64,000 nucleotides of DNA from Paraburkholderia kururiensis JCM 10599 = LMG 19447 (GTDB lineage Bacteria > Pseudomonadota > Gammaproteobacteria > Burkholderiales > Burkholderiaceae), in contig NZ_RJZE01000002.1 of assembly GCF_003986935.1 (NCBI RefSeq), positions 1 to 64,000 on the forward strand, given 5' to 3'. Below, piece after piece: positions 23,403-34,067 of the stretch. The notes below the pieces were generated by a model. The model was not told the origin of the DNA, made no database searches, and saw only the letters and a program-made list of their open reading frames with translations. The stretch's first letter is position 1; each line of letters opens with the position of its first letter. The position numbers and the translations under genes are program-made.

Positions 23403-25706
23403 TTAGAACGCCGTCCCGATCTGGAACTGGAACTTCTGATACTGGTCGCCCGTGTGTTTCACGAGCGGGAAGCCGAGGCTCAGCTTGAGCGGGCCGATGG
23501 GCGAGATCCACGCGAGGCCGACACCGTAGCCGTAACGCAGACCGTTCGCGCCGATGCTGTTGCCTTCCGTGCCCCAGACGTTACCGCCGTCGAGGAAGGT
23601 GAACACACGCAGCGTGCGGTCATAGCCGGTGCCTGGCAGCGGGAACGTCAGCTCGATATTGCCGACCAGCAGCTTCGAGCCGCCGATCGGGTCGTTCGTC
23701 TTGGCGTCGCGCGGACCCAGCGAACTCGGCTCGTAGCCCCGCACCGAACCGATACCGCCCGCGTAGTAGTTCTTGAAGATCGGGTACGGCTTGCCGCCGA
23801 GGCCGTTGCCGTAACCGCCCTGGAAGTTGAAGCCGAGCACGAAGCCGCGCGCAAACGAGTAATAGTACTGCGCCTGGATATCGGCCTTGTAGTACTGGGT
23901 GCCGGCGATCGGCGTGCCGTACTCCGCGTTCGCCTGCGTGAAGTAGCCGCGGCTCGGCACGAGTGCGCTGTCGCGCGCGTCGCGCGACCAGCCGAGCGTG
24001 AGCGGCACGTTGCTCGACACACGGCCGAAGTTGTTCACGTAGTCGATATAGCTTTGCGGCGTGGCCGAGTCCACGTCGAGCCGGTTCTGCTCGAAGCCGG
24101 TGCCGAAGTACACCGTATCGACTTCCGAGAACGGAATGCCGAACTTGAGGTCGGCGCCGGCTGTGATGATGCGGAAGCTCGAATTGGTCGAGTAGTAGAG
24201 CGGCTGGTACGTGCGGTAGTAGACGTCGGTAATGCGCTTGATGCCGTCCACCGTGAAGTACGGGTCGACCTGCGTGACCGTCAGCGTGCGGTAGCTGCGC
24301 GCCGTGTTGACGTTGACCGAGAGGCTCGTGCCCGAGCCGAACACGTTGTCCTGCGAGACGCCCGCCGAAAGCACCACCTTGTCCGTGGACGAGAAGCCTG
24401 CACCCAGCGTAATGGCGCCGGTCGGCTTTTCCGTGACCTTCACGTCGACGTCGACCTGGTCTGCGGTGCCTTCCACGGGGACGGTGGTGACATCCACGTC
24501 CGTGAAGTAGCCGAGACGGTTGATGCGGTCCTTCGACAGTGCGAGGCGGTTCGAATCGAACCACGAGCTTTCGAGCTGGCGCATTTCGCGACGCACCACT
24601 TCGTCGCGCGTGCGCGTGTTGCCGTTCACGTTGATGCGGCGCACGTAGACGCGGCGGCTCGGGTCCACCTGCAGTGTGAGGTCGACCTTGTGATGCTCCT
24701 GATCGATCTGCGGCACCGCGTTCACGGTCGCGAACGCATAGCCGTATTCGCCGAGCTTGTCGACGATGGCCTTCGTCGTGGCCTGCAGCTTTTCGGCCGA
24801 GAAGCGGTCGCCCGGCTTGATCTTGACGAGCTTGTTGAGCTCCGCCTCGCGGTCGAGCAGATTGCCCGCGAGCTTGATGCTCGACACCGTGTACGGCTCG
24901 CCCTCATGCACCGTGATGGTCAGGTACATGTCCTTCTTGTCGGGCGAGATGGAGACCTGGGTCGACTCGATGTTGAATTCGAGGTAGCCGCGGTTCAGGT
25001 AGTACGAGCGCACGTTCTCGAGGTCGCCCGTGAGCTTTTCCTTCGAGTACAGGTCGTTCTTGGTGTACCAGGAGAACCAGTTCGGCGTGGAGAGCTGCAT
25101 CTCGTCGAGCAGCGTGCTCGACTTGAACGTCTTGTTGCCGATGAAGTTGATCTGGCGGATCTTCGCGCTCGGCCCTTCCACCACGGCGAACAGGATCGCA
25201 ACGCGGTTGCGGTCGATCGGCGTGACCGTGGTCGTGACCTCGGCGGCGTAGAAGCCGCGCGTAAGGTACTGGCGCTTCAGTTCCTGCTCGGCGCGATCGA
25301 CGAGCGCCTTGTCGTAGTAACGACCCTGCGAGAGACCCACCGAGCGCAGCGCCTTGGTGAGGTTGTCCTTGTCGAACTCGTGCAGACCGGAGAAGTCGAT
25401 GGTGCCGATCGCGGGCCGCTCGGCCACCTGGACGATCACGACGCTGCCCTCGGTGGCAATCTTCACGTCGTTGAAGAAGCCCGTCGCATAGAGCGCGCGG
25501 ATGGCTTCGGAAGCCTTTTCGTCGGTGAACGTCTCGCCTTGCTTGATGGGCAGGTAGGAAAACACGGTGCCGGGTTCGACGCGCTGCAGCCCCTCGATCC
25601 GGATGTCCTGTACCACGAAAGGTGTCGTTGCGTGTGCCACCAGTCCATGCGCCGCAAACGCTGCGGCAACAACCGTTTTCGGAACCAAGCGATGAGGTCT
25701 AAACAA
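23403..25706 (-). CDS. bamA: Outer membrane protein assembly factor BamA
   Basis: BamA is the central pore of the beta-barrel assembly machine in the outer membrane. The 767-residue precursor has a signal peptide ending near residue 26 (GLVAHA), five POTRA repeats (about 27-425; FVVQDIRIEGLQRVEPGTVFSYL marks the first) and the 16-strand barrel to the C-terminal FQIGTAF, with the terminal Phe. The VRGYEPSSLGPRD segment is the conserved loop 6 VRGF/Y motif. It is downstream of rseP, as in other proteobacteria. Confidence 0.98.
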   Translation of the reverse strand: MFRPHRLVPKTVVAAAFAAHGLVAHATTPFVVQDIRIEGLQRVEPGTVFSYLPIKQGETFTDEKASEAIRALYATGFFNDVKIATEGSVVIVQVAERPAIGTIDFSGLHEFDKDNLTKALRSVGLSQGRYYDKALVDRAEQELKRQYLTRGFYAAEVTTTVTPIDRNRVAILFAVVEGPSAKIRQINFIGNKTFKSSTLLDEMQLSTPNWFSWYTKNDLYSKEKLTGDLENVRSYYLNRGYLEFNIESTQVSISPDKKDMYLTITVHEGEPYTVSSIKLAGNLLDREAELNKLVKIKPGDRFSAEKLQATTKAIVDKLGEYGYAFATVNAVPQIDQEHHKVDLTLQVDPSRRVYVRRINVNGNTRTRDEVVRREMRQLESSWFDSNRLALSKDRINRLGYFTDVDVTTVPVEGTADQVDVDVKVTEKPTGAITLGAGFSSTDKVVLSAGVSQDNVFGSGTSLSVNVNTARSYRTLTVTQVDPYFTVDGIKRITDVYYRTYQPLYYSTNSSFRIITAGADLKFGIPFSEVDTVYFGTGFEQNRLDVDSATPQSYIDYVNNFGRVSSNVPLTLGWSRDARDSALVPSRGYFTQANAEYGTPIAGTQYYKADIQAQYYYSFARGFVLGFNFQGGYGNGLGGKPYPIFKNYYAGGIGSVRGYEPSSLGPRDAKTNDPIGGSKLLVGNIELTFPLPGTGYDRTLRVFTFLDGGNVWGTEGNSIGANGLRYGYGVGLAWISPIGPLKLSLGFPLVKHTGDQYQKFQFQIGTAF

Positions 25707-25772
25707 CGTGCTTCCCCAGTATGTATAGCTGCATCAGACCGGACGGCTGTCGCTGGACGCCGCCGGACTTCT

Positions 25773-27239
25773 TTAAAAGTGGATTAAACGAGCCAGATCG
25801 TTAAAAAGCGCAATCGCCGACAAGGCGACGATGCAGGCAAGCCCCGCTCTCTGGAGTACCAGCTGCCAACGATCGGAAACGGCTTTGCCCGTTACAGCCT
25901 CAACCAGATAATATAACAGATGCCCCCCGTCCAATACCGGAATTGGTAGCAGATTAAGCACGCCGAGGCTGATGCTGACAAGGGCCAGGAACGACAGGAA
26001 TGCAGAGGGACCTAGGCGTGCGCTCTTGCCCGCGTAGTCGGCAATCGTCACCGGACCCGAGAGATTCTTGAGCGACGCTTCGCCCGTAATCATGCGGCCG
26101 AACATCCGCAGCGAGTAGATCGCGATGTCCCAGGTGCGCGTGGCACCCAGGCGAACGCTCTCGATCGGCCCGTAATGAACGTCCACCGAAGGTGCATCTG
26201 TGGCAAGCGCCGCGCCGATGCGGCCTACGCTCTGGCCGGTTTCGTCATCGCGCTGCGACGCGGGCACGACGGTCAGTTGGCTTGTTGGCTGGACCGGCAC
26301 GGCGGCGGCGCGCGCGCGCTCCACGCTCTTGTTTGCGGCGTCGCTCGCACCCGCTTTCTGCTGCGTTTGCTGCGGCGCACCGTGCTCCACCTCCAACACC
26401 ACCGGCTTGCCGGCGTGCGCCTTCACATACGCGATGAAGCTTTCCGCGCTGTCCACGGGACGACCGTCCATGCGGCGCAGCGTGTCGCCGGCCGCAAGCC
26501 CCGCCCGCTGTGCCGCGCTGCCCGGCTCGACAGCCGCCACGCGCAGCGTCGCGCCACCCACGTCGAAGCCGAGCTTCGACATGAAGTCGTCGTCGAGGTC
26601 CTGGCTGGAGAGGCCTGCAAGGTTGACCGGGAAGTCATACGTCCCCTGTCCGTCACGTGCCGACAGCACCACGCGCTCGTGGTCGAGCGCGGCACCCAGC
26701 AGCTTCCAGCGCAGATCGGACCACGATCGCACCGGCTCGGCCTGCGCGCCGTTGGCATCGCGGATGGCGACGATCTTCTCGCCGCCTTCAAAGCCAGCTT
26801 GTGCCGCAACGGTCCCTGCGGGGGGTGCGGCTACGATGGCGACGGGCTCCGTCACACCCGTTGCGAACACGGCCGCGAACAAGACGATGGCAAGCAGGAA
26901 GTTCGCGAACGGCCCCGCCGCAACGATGGCGATCCGCTTGCCGACGGCCTGGCGGTTGAAGGCACGCGGCAGGTCTTCAGCGGGAATCGGCACCGCGTCC
27001 TCGACCACCTCGCGCTCGTCGAGCATCTTGACGTAGCCGCCCAGCGGCAGCGCCGCCACCACCCACTCGACGCCCGTCTTCTTGCTCACCCAAAGCGCGA
27101 GCGGCTTGCCAAAGCCGATCGAAAAACGCAGTACCTTGACGCCGCACAAGCGCGCGACGCTGTAGTGGCCATACTCGTGAACGACCACGAGCACGCCGAT
27201 CGCAACGATGAAGGCGACCAGTTCGGTGAGCAGATTCAT
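25773..27239 (-). CDS. rseP: RIP metalloprotease RseP (site-2 protease)
   Basis: RseP cuts the transmembrane anti-sigma factor in the envelope stress pathway after the first cut by DegS. The 488-residue protein has the zinc motif HEYGH (residues 21-25) in the first helix, PLGGYVKM, two periplasmic PDZ domains in the middle (EGGEKIVAIRD, LAAGDTLRRMDG), and near the end NLLPIPVLDGGHLLYY, which holds the third zinc ligand. I use ATG 27239, since family members start just before this helix; the frame is open to 27344. Length is a little above the 450 of E. coli. Confidence 0.95.
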   Translation of the reverse strand: MNLLTELVAFIVAIGVLVVVHEYGHYSVARLCGVKVLRFSIGFGKPLALWVSKKTGVEWVVAALPLGGYVKMLDEREVVEDAVPIPAEDLPRAFNRQAVGKRIAIVAAGPFANFLLAIVLFAAVFATGVTEPVAIVAAPPAGTVAAQAGFEGGEKIVAIRDANGAQAEPVRSWSDLRWKLLGAALDHERVVLSARDGQGTYDFPVNLAGLSSQDLDDDFMSKLGFDVGGATLRVAAVEPGSAAQRAGLAAGDTLRRMDGRPVDSAESFIAYVKAHAGKPVVLEVEHGAPQQTQQKAGASDAANKSVERARAAAVPVQPTSQLTVVPASQRDDETGQSVGRIGAALATDAPSVDVHYGPIESVRLGATRTWDIAIYSLRMFGRMITGEASLKNLSGPVTIADYAGKSARLGPSAFLSFLALVSISLGVLNLLPIPVLDGGHLLYYLVEAVTGKAVSDRWQLVLQRAGLACIVALSAIALFNDLARLIHF

Positions 27240-27246
27240 AAGCGCC

Positions 27247-28452
27247 TCACTGCGCCACGCGCTCCAGATGGCGCGCGCCGGCAGGCAAACCGTCGATGAA
27301 CGATGCCGCTGCCCGGCGAGCCGCCGCGTCGGCATCCAGCACATCGTCGAGACTCGTGGCGCGCCGGTTCGGCAGCGCGTTGAGCACGGCGTCGACAGTC
27401 TGCGCGATAGCCATGAAGGAAATGCGGCGCGCGAGGAAAGCGTCGACCGCGACCTCGTTGGCCGCGTTCAGCGCGGCGCTCGCCACGCCGCCCTCGGCCA
27501 GCGCCTTCATGGCGAGCGCGAGACACGGGAAGCGCTCGTAGTTCGGCTTCTCGAACGACAACGTCGCGATTTCGGCAAGGTCGAGCTGCGCGACGCCCGA
27601 ATCGACGCGTTCCGGAAACGCGAGCGCATGAGCGATCGGCGTGCGCATATCGGGGTTGCCGAGCTGCGCGAGCACGGAACCGTCGGCATACGAGACGAGC
27701 GAATGAATCACGCTCTGCGGATGGATCAGCACGTCGATGCGCTCGCCCGGCAAGCCGAAGAGCCAGTGCGCCTCGATGACCTCGAGGCCCTTGTTCATCA
27801 TCGTGGCCGAGTCGACCGAAATCTTGCGGCCCATCACCCAGTTCGGATGCTTGCACGCCTCTTCCGGCGTCACGTTGGCGAGCGTGGCGGGTTCGCGTGT
27901 ACGGAACGGGCCGCCGGACGCGGTCAGGATGATCTTCGAGACGCCGCCGTGCAGCGCCGCCTCGCGCGGCAGACACTGGAAGATCGCGTTGTGCTCGCTG
28001 TCGACGGGCAGGAGCACTGCATGGTGATCGCGCACGGCGTCCATGAAGATCGCGCCGGACATCACGAGGGCTTCCTTGTTCGCGAGCAGGATGCGCTTGC
28101 CCGCGCGAGCAGCCGCAAGCGTGGGAGCGAGGCCCGCCGCACCGACGATCGCGGCGACCACGGTATCGCACCCATCGCTCTCCGAAACGGCGACGAGCGC
28201 CTGCGGGCCCCACGTGACCTCGGTCTTGCTGCCTGCGGCGCGCAGCTTCGCTTCCACCCGCGCCGCGGTTTCGGCGTCGCCGACAACCGCCACCTCGGGC
28301 GCGAAGCGCAGGCACTGCTCGACCAGCTTGTCGCCGTTGCGGTGCGCCGTGAGCGCGTAGACGGAGAAACGTTCCGGATGCCGCGCGACGACGTCGAGCG
28401 TGCTGTCTCCGATCGAGCCCGTGGAACCGAGCAATGTCAGTCGTTTTTGCAT
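27247..28452 (-). CDS. dxr: 1-deoxy-D-xylulose-5-phosphate reductoisomerase
   Basis: It makes methylerythritol phosphate, the committed intermediate of the non-mevalonate isoprenoid route. The 401-residue enzyme has the NADPH motif [14 protein letters not shown] (about 8-21), the metal and substrate loops [22 protein letters not shown] and [18 protein letters not shown]. It is 10 bp downstream of cdsA and 7 bp upstream of rseP, the usual order in proteobacteria. Confidence 0.98.
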   Translation of the reverse strand: MQKRLTLLGSTGSIGDSTLDVVARHPERFSVYALTAHRNGDKLVEQCLRFAPEVAVVGDAETAARVEAKLRAAGSKTEVTWGPQALVAVSESDGCDTVVAAIVGAAGLAPTLAAARAGKRILLANKEALVMSGAIFMDAVRDHHAVLLPVDSEHNAIFQCLPREAALHGGVSKIILTASGGPFRTREPATLANVTPEEACKHPNWVMGRKISVDSATMMNKGLEVIEAHWLFGLPGERIDVLIHPQSVIHSLVSYADGSVLAQLGNPDMRTPIAHALAFPERVDSGVAQLDLAEIATLSFEKPNYERFPCLALAMKALAEGGVASAALNAANEVAVDAFLARRISFMAIAQTVDAVLNALPNRRATSLDDVLDADAAARRAAASFIDGLPAGARHLERVAQ

Positions 28453-28462
28453 GATTCTTTCT

Positions 28463-29284
28463 CTAGCCGGCGCTGCGGCCGACGATAAGCATGGCCAGTG
28501 GCAGCACCGGAAGCAGTGCGTCGATACGGTCGAGGACGCCGCCGTGCCCCGGCAGAAGGCCGCTGGAGTCCTTCACGCCTGCCTGGCGCTTGAGCAGCGA
28601 CTCGAACAGGTCGCCCACCACGCTGAATGCGACCAGCACCGTGAGCGCGAGCAACGCGCGGACGGGGCCGGCGTGCGCGAAGAGCGTTGAATAAAGGGTC
28701 GGCTCGAACGCGTGCAGTGTCGCGGCCGCCGTCGAGATGACCATGACCGCGAGCCAGCCGCCCGCGGCGCCTTCCCAGGTCTTGCCGGGACTGATGGCGG
28801 GCGCCAGCTTGTGGCGGCCGAAGGCCTTACCCGAGAAGTATGCGCCGATATCGGCGAGCCAGACGACGAGCAGCAGCGACAGCACGAACGCCACGCCGGC
28901 TGCGCGAGCCGCTACGAGCGCATGCCAGCAGGCCGCGAACAGCACGAGGCCCGCGACGAACAGGAACGGCCGCCAGGCTCCTTCGGCCAGCGCCGGCTTG
29001 CGCACCAGCGCATAGGGTCCTGCGATCACCCAGAAGATCGCGGCCGCTTCGAAGAGCGGCCGCGTATCGGAGAGGCGCGTGCTGGCCACCACGGCGAGGC
29101 CGGCGACCACCGCGTACAGCACGGGCACCACACCGCCTGCCTTCAGAAGCCGTGCCCACTCCCAGGCGGCGAACACCACGACGAAGCCGATCAGCGCACC
29201 GAACGCGCCGATGGGCGCAAACAGCGTGACCGGCAGGAAGACAGCCAGCAGAACGAGTGCCGTGATGACACGGGTTTTTAGCAT
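28463..29284 (-). CDS. cdsA: Phosphatidate cytidylyltransferase
   Basis: It makes CDP-diacylglycerol, the precursor of all phospholipids, in the inner membrane. The 273-residue protein has about eight membrane helices and the family signature [19 protein letters not shown] near the C-terminus, plus [10 protein letters not shown] take ATG 29284; the frame stays open further upstream but overlaps uppS. The start overlaps the uppS stop by 7 bases, implying coupled translation. Confidence 0.96.
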   Translation of the reverse strand: MLKTRVITALVLLAVFLPVTLFAPIGAFGALIGFVVVFAAWEWARLLKAGGVVPVLYAVVAGLAVVASTRLSDTRPLFEAAAIFWVIAGPYALVRKPALAEGAWRPFLFVAGLVLFAACWHALVAARAAGVAFVLSLLLVVWLADIGAYFSGKAFGRHKLAPAISPGKTWEGAAGGWLAVMVISTAAATLHAFEPTLYSTLFAHAGPVRALLALTVLVAFSVVGDLFESLLKRQAGVKDSSGLLPGHGGVLDRIDALLPVLPLAMLIVGRSAG

Positions 29285-30060
29285 GGAAGAGGATCGACGT
29301 TTTGCGATTGCGGCTCCAGCTGCGCACTGGTGCGACCGAAGCGCCGCTCGCGCTCCGCGTACGAAGCGATGGCGTGGCCGAGCGCATCCGCGTCGAAATC
29401 CGGCCAGTAGGTGTCGGTGAAGTAGAACTCGGTATAGGCGAGTTGCCAAAGCAGGAAGTTGCTGATGCGCTGCTCGCCGCCGGTGCGAATGAAGAGATCG
29501 GGCTCGGGCGCGTAGGCCATGGCCAGATGCTGGGCGAACGTGTCTTCGTTGACCGGCACCACATTGCCCGTTTGCGCCGCCTCTTCGACCAGTTTCCTCG
29601 TCGCCTGCATGATGTCCCAACGGCCGCCGTAGTTGGCAGCAATGGTGAGCGTGAGACGCGTGTTGCGGGCGGTTTTCGTTTCCGCGCGGCGGATGAGGTC
29701 CTGAATGCGGGCGTCGAACATCGACAGATCGCCCACCACACGCAGCCGGATACCGTTTGCGTGGAGTTTGCCGATCTCGCGTTCGAGCGCCGTGACGAAC
29801 AGACGCATCAGGAACGAGACTTCGTCGGTCGGACGGCGCCAGTTCTCGGAGCTGAACGCGAACAGCGTCAGGTACTGGACCCCGCGGCGCGCGCACGCTT
29901 CCACCGTGGCGCGTACCGCGTCGACGCCCCGCGTATGACCGGCGACGCGCGGCAGCCGGCGCTGCGTCGCCCAACGGCCGTTGCCGTCCATGATGATCGC
30001 GATGTGACGCGGGACAGCAGTCACATCAGGCACGCGAACGGTTGAGCTGGTATAGGTCAT
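29278..30060 (-). CDS. uppS: Undecaprenyl diphosphate synthase
   Basis: It builds the C55 lipid carrier of peptidoglycan and O-antigen from farnesyl-PP. The protein shows [13 protein letters not shown] with catalytic Asp25, [20 protein letters not shown], and [27 protein letters not shown], the classic cis-prenyltransferase motifs. I use ATG 30060 (260 residues); a TTG 15 bases upstream is also possible and neither has a good ribosome-binding site. It is followed by cdsA with an overlap. Confidence 0.96.
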   Translation of the reverse strand: MTYTSSTVRVPDVTAVPRHIAIIMDGNGRWATQRRLPRVAGHTRGVDAVRATVEACARRGVQYLTLFAFSSENWRRPTDEVSFLMRLFVTALEREIGKLHANGIRLRVVGDLSMFDARIQDLIRRAETKTARNTRLTLTIAANYGGRWDIMQATRKLVEEAAQTGNVVPVNEDTFAQHLAMAYAPEPDLFIRTGGEQRISNFLLWQLAYTEFYFTDTYWPDFDADALGHAIASYAERERRFGRTSAQLEPQSQNVDPLPC

Positions 30061-30122
30061 GGCCGTCGGACTCAAACTGCTTGGGGAACGGAAAACACTG
30101 GCGCAAAGAAAGCCCGACGGCC

Positions 30123-30683
30123 TCAGACCGTCATGATTTCCGCTTCTTTGGTCTGCACCATCTTGTCGATCTCGGCGACGAAGCGGTCCGTGAGCTTCTG
30201 GATCTCGTCGCCGGCGCGACGCTCGTCGTCTTCCGAGATTTCCTTGTCCTTGACGAGCTTCTTCAGTTGCTCGTTGGCGTCGCGGCGCAGATTACGCACG
30301 GCGACCTTCGCCGTTTCGCCTTCACTCTTCACGACCTTGGTGAGTTCGCGGCGGCGCTCTTCCGTGAGCGCGGGCATCGGCACGCGGATCAGGTCGCCCT
30401 GAGAGGCCGGGTTCAGACCGAGATCCGATTCGCGAATCGCTTTCTCGACCACCGGCACCATCTTCTTTTCCCACGGCTGGACGCCGATCGTGCGGGCGTC
30501 CACGAGCGTGAGGTTCGCGACCTGGGAGATGGGAACCGGCGAGCCGTAATAGTCGACCTGGATGTGATCCAGCAGACCGGTGTGGGCGCGGCCCGTGCGG
30601 ATCTTCGACAGATCGTTCTTGAATGCGTCGATCGAGCGCTGCATCTTTTGCTCGGCGCCCTTCTTGATGTCAGCCACAGCCAT
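30123..30683 (-). CDS. frr: Ribosome recycling factor
   Basis: RRF splits the post-termination ribosome together with EF-G. The 186-residue protein has the three-helix-bundle and hinge sequences [27 protein letters not shown], then [48 protein letters not shown]. The length is typical. It follows pyrH (106 bp gap) and precedes uppS. Confidence 0.98.
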   Translation of the reverse strand: MAVADIKKGAEQKMQRSIDAFKNDLSKIRTGRAHTGLLDHIQVDYYGSPVPISQVANLTLVDARTIGVQPWEKKMVPVVEKAIRESDLGLNPASQGDLIRVPMPALTEERRRELTKVVKSEGETAKVAVRNLRRDANEQLKKLVKDKEISEDDERRAGDEIQKLTDRFVAEIDKMVQTKEAEIMTV

Positions 30684-30789
30684 TTTCTAACCTCCGAACC
30701 ATCATAACGTGCGGACCGGCCAGCGCGCCGCTGCGGCAGCTTCAAGCCTCGCCGGACCCGCGTTCGAGCCTTCTCGCGTGACCGAGAGT

Positions 30790-31503
30790 TTACACGTGGA
30801 CGAGCGTGCCCTCGTCGTCGCCCTGAACGATCCGCTTGAGCGCGCCCGCCTTGGTGATCGAGAACACGCGGATCGGCAGCTTCTGGTCGCGGCACAGCGC
30901 GAACGCCGTGGCGTCCATGACCTGCAGGTTGCGGCTGATCGCCTCGTCGAACGTAATCGTCGTGTAGCGCGTCGCCGCAGGGTCCTTGCGCGGATCGGCC
31001 GAGTACACGCCGTCCACCTTGGTTGCCTTGAGGACGACCTCGGCGCCGATCTCCGAGCCGCGCAGCGCCGCCGCCGTGTCGGTGGTGAAGAACGGGTTGC
31101 CCGTGCCGGCCGCGAAGATCACGACCTTGCCCTCTTCCAGCTGGCGAATGGCGCGCGGACGGATGTACGGTTCCACGACCTGGTCCATGCGCAGCGCGGA
31201 TTGCACGCGCGCCTCGATTCCCGCATGGCGCATGGCGTCCTGCAGCGCGAGCGCATTCATCATGGTGGCCAGCATGCCCATGTAGTCGGCCGTGGCGCGG
31301 TCCATGCCGGCTGCGCCGCCCGCCACGCCGCGGAAGATGTTGCCGCCGCCGATCACGACCGCGAGCTGCGTACCGAGCTTCACGACCTCGGCCACGTCCG
31401 CCACCATTCTTTCGATCGTTGCGCGATTGATGCCGAAAGCATCGTCGCCCATCAGAGCTTCGCCGGAGAGTTTGAGCAGAACGCGTTTATAGGCAGTGGG
31501 CAT
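30790..31503 (-). CDS. pyrH: UMP kinase
   Basis: It phosphorylates UMP to UDP in the cytoplasm as a hexamer, belonging to the amino acid kinase fold family. The 237-residue protein has [45 protein letters not shown] and the ATP-site ASRE-like segment replaced by the usual [27 protein letters not shown]. Length is normal. It lies 219 bp downstream of tsf in the same run. Confidence 0.98.
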   Translation of the reverse strand: MPTAYKRVLLKLSGEALMGDDAFGINRATIERMVADVAEVVKLGTQLAVVIGGGNIFRGVAGGAAGMDRATADYMGMLATMMNALALQDAMRHAGIEARVQSALRMDQVVEPYIRPRAIRQLEEGKVVIFAAGTGNPFFTTDTAAALRGSEIGAEVVLKATKVDGVYSADPRKDPAATRYTTITFDEAISRNLQVMDATAFALCRDQKLPIRVFSITKAGALKRIVQGDDEGTLVHV

Positions 31504-31722
31504 GGAGGTATCCAGATCGCGCGGAAAGGGACAATAACTTGAAACTGTAGGGGTGAAATACTGATTCGGGCAAGCGCCGCCAAATTTGCCCCGGCACGCG
31601 CACAGGGTGCGCGCAACCGTCGATCGGCGCGCCGGCGGGGATGGCCCGCTGCGCGCCTTGCGGCGCTGCCGGCCGCGGCGAGGTCTTGCCCCACCGCGGG
31701 TTACGACAGACTGCGGGACTAC

Positions 31723-32604
31723 TTATTGTTGCTTTGCAGCAGCGACCTGCGCCGCCACTTCGGCTGCGAAGTCGTCCTGACGCTTCTCGATGCCCTCGCC
31801 CACCACGAACAGGGCGAACTTCTGCACGCTCGAGCTGCCGGCCTTGAGCATCTGCTCGATCGTCTGCTTGTCGTTCTTCACGAACGGCTGGTTCAGCAGC
31901 GACACTTCCTTCAGGTACTTCTGCACGCTGCCGTCCACCATCTTCGCAACGATCTCGGCGGGCTTGCCCGATTCGGCGGCCTTCTGTTCGGCGATGCTGC
32001 GCTCCTTGGCGATCAGGTCCGCCGGCACGTCGTCAGCCGACAGCGAAACCGGCTTCATGGCGGCGATGTGCATGGCGACGTCCTTGCCGACCTGTTCGTC
32101 CGCACCCGTGTACTCGACGAGCACGCCGATGCGCGTGCCGTGCAGGTAAGCGGCCAGCTTGTTCGCAGTTTCGAAGCGCACGAAGCGGCGGATCGACAGG
32201 TTTTCGCCGATCTTGCCGACCAGTGCGAGACGCACGGCGTCCACGGTCTGACCGTCGAGCGACAGCGCCGACAGCGCGGCCACGTCCGCCGGGTTCTGGG
32301 TAGCCGCCAGTTCGGCGACCTTCTTCGCGAACGCGTTGAAGTCGTCGTTCTTGGCGACGAAGTCGGTTTCGCAGTTCAGTTCGACGAGCGCGCCGACGTT
32401 GCCGCCGATGTACGACGCCACCACGCCTTCAGCCGTCACGCGCGACGCAGCCTTGCTCGCCTTGTTGCCGAGCTTCACGCGCAGCAGTTCTTCGGCGCGG
32501 GCCATGTCGCCGTCGGCTTCGGTCAGCGCCTTCTTGCATTCCATCATGGGCGCGTCGGTCTTCGCGCGCAGTTCTGCCACCATGCTTGCGGTAATTGCCG
32601 CCAT
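31723..32604 (-). CDS. tsf: Elongation factor Ts
   Basis: EF-Ts exchanges GDP for GTP on EF-Tu. The 293-residue protein starts [32 protein letters not shown] (N-terminal UBA-like domain) and has [15 protein letters not shown], the conserved core motif with the TDFV loop contacting EF-Tu. I chose ATG 32604, which sits 6 bases after AAGGAG; a second ATG directly upstream (32607) is too close. A terminator lies between rpsB and tsf. Confidence 0.98.
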   Translation of the reverse strand: MAAITASMVAELRAKTDAPMMECKKALTEADGDMARAEELLRVKLGNKASKAASRVTAEGVVASYIGGNVGALVELNCETDFVAKNDDFNAFAKKVAELAATQNPADVAALSALSLDGQTVDAVRLALVGKIGENLSIRRFVRFETANKLAAYLHGTRIGVLVEYTGADEQVGKDVAMHIAAMKPVSLSADDVPADLIAKERSIAEQKAAESGKPAEIVAKMVDGSVQKYLKEVSLLNQPFVKNDKQTIEQMLKAGSSSVQKFALFVVGEGIEKRQDDFAAEVAAQVAAAKQQ

Positions 32605-32783
32605 CATTCGCTCCTTGCAATCTGACTGTTCACGCCGCCCGCACTTCGATACGGGTGGCCGGAATTCGTTTCGCAGCGACACATTTGTTACACGTGCCGC
32701 GCGGCTGGGACCGCCCTGGTGGCGGCCATTCTTGCCGTCCGGTCTGCTGTGGCGTGGAGCAATCTCGCGCAGCACCACAGCTT

Positions 32784-32817
32784 AAAAAAAGGGGGCCTGT
32801 AGAAAGCCCCCTTTTTT
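32784..32817 (-). terminator. Intrinsic terminator/attenuator between rpsB and tsf
   Basis: On the minus strand a GGGGGC/GCCCCC stem (32811-32791) is preceded by six As and followed by seven Ts, an almost symmetric rho-independent terminator. It lies just after the rpsB stop (32835) and probably lowers tsf expression relative to rpsB, as described for E. coli. The A-rich other side makes it potentially bidirectional. Confidence 0.85.
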
Positions 32818-32834
32818 GCCGGACACGGGGCAGC

Positions 32835-33587
32835 TTACGCTTCCGCGTTGACCTCGACGAACTCGTCGCCGTCGTCGCCGCGCACGGCCTGGACGACTTC
32901 GTTCACGGCGTTCGCGCGCCCTTCGAGGATCGCATCGGCCACGCCCTGGGCGTACAGTGCGACAGCCTTGCTGGCGTCGTCGTTACCCGGGATCACGTAG
33001 TCGATGCCTTCCGGCGAGTGGTTCGTATCGACCACCGCGATAACCGGAATGCCCAGCTTGTTCGCTTCCGTCACGGCGATCTTGTGATAGCCGACGTCCA
33101 CCACGAAAATCGCGTCGGGAATGCCGCCCATGTCCTTCACGCCGCCAATCGACTTCTGCAGCTTGGCGATCTCGCGTTCGAACAGCAGCGCTTCCTTCTT
33201 GCTCATCTTTTCGAGCTCGCCCGCCTCGACCGACGCTTCCATGTCCTTCAGGCGCTTGATCGAAACCTTCAGCGTCTTGAAGTTGGTCAGCATGCCGCCG
33301 AGCCAGCGCGCGTTCACGAACGGCATACCGGCGCGCTGCGCTTCTTCAGCGATAATGTCGCGCGACTGACGCTTCGTGCCGACGAACAGGATGGTGCCGC
33401 GATTGGCTGCCAACTGACGCACGTACTTCAGCGCGTCGTTGTACATCGGCAGCGTCTTTTCGAGGTTGATGATGTGAATCTTGTTGCGATGGCCGAAGAT
33501 GAACGGGGCCATCTTGGGGTTCCAGAAGCGCGTCTGGTGACCGAAGTGGACACCGGCTTCCAGCATTTGGCGCATGGTGACTGCCAT
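32835..33587 (-). CDS. rpsB: 30S ribosomal protein S2 (uS2)
   Basis: S2 is a late-assembling protein at the back of the 30S head. The 250-residue protein has [44 protein letters not shown] at the start and the coiled-coil insertion about 105-140 ([26 protein letters not shown]), with [27 protein letters not shown] in the core. It is the first gene of the long leftward run and has a strong promoter about 270 bp upstream. Confidence 0.99.
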   Translation of the reverse strand: MAVTMRQMLEAGVHFGHQTRFWNPKMAPFIFGHRNKIHIINLEKTLPMYNDALKYVRQLAANRGTILFVGTKRQSRDIIAEEAQRAGMPFVNARWLGGMLTNFKTLKVSIKRLKDMEASVEAGELEKMSKKEALLFEREIAKLQKSIGGVKDMGGIPDAIFVVDVGYHKIAVTEANKLGIPVIAVVDTNHSPEGIDYVIPGNDDASKAVALYAQGVADAILEGRANAVNEVVQAVRGDDGDEFVEVNAEA

Positions 33588-33850
33588 GAAATTCTCCGCG
33601 AGGGTTAGGTCTTAAGCCGGCTGCCGTATCGGCGGCAAGCCTGCCCTGCCGGGCGAAGCTTGCACGACGACACCCTGGGTGCGCCGGCTTGCGAATGTGC
33701 TGCGCGCGTGGATCAGGCGACACCGGGATTTCCGGCAGACCACCTTTCACACTTGCAGCGTCAGGTCCAAGCCACTCCACCGTGTTCGCCGGATTCATCG
33801 AGCCCGCCTTTCGGCCAGCCCGCAATCCGGGAAAACCGGGAGCGACTTAG
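33588..33850 (-). promoter_or_regulatory. Long rpsB leader
   Basis: About 260 bases lie between the predicted promoter and rpsB. Several GC-rich inverted segments occur (for example around 33610-33660), and no gene is visible. In E. coli the rpsB leader binds S2 for autogenous control; the same role here is inference. Confidence 0.35.
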
Positions 33851-33856
33851 CCAATA

Positions 33857-33886
33857 AGTATAGCACGCGACTGTTTCACGACTCAA
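33857..33886 (-). promoter_or_regulatory. Predicted sigma-70 promoter of the rpsB run
   Basis: On the minus strand TTGAGT (33886-33881) and TATACT (33862-33857) are 18 bp apart. The start of transcription would be near 33850, giving a leader of about 260 bases before the rpsB start at 33587. A leader this long is compatible with feedback by S2, as known in E. coli, but no specific structure was checked. Confidence 0.6.
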
Positions 33887-34017
33887 CCCAAGGCCAGCAT
33901 GCCGCGGCATGACCTCCCAGCGGACGGATGGCCGATCACCTCCTTTCATCGCCTTAGGTGACGGGGTCCGCCGCCCTTTCCAGGCTTGCCAAACCTCTGC
34001 GGCACGGCGCGTTAGGT

Positions 34018-34026
34018 GCGATAATT
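34018..34026 (+). promoter_or_regulatory. Extended -10 element upstream of map
   Basis: TGCGATAAT, an extended -10 pattern, lies 42 bp upstream of the map start. No good -35 box accompanies it. Confidence 0.35.
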
Positions 34027-34067
34027 GCGTTTTATTGCCGTTTAGCCAGCAAATGCTGAGCTCCGCC

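Noticed and set aside
29285..29974. Upstream extension of cdsA
   Set aside because: It would overlap uppS for over 200 codons in another frame; the cdsA membrane protein starts at 29284.
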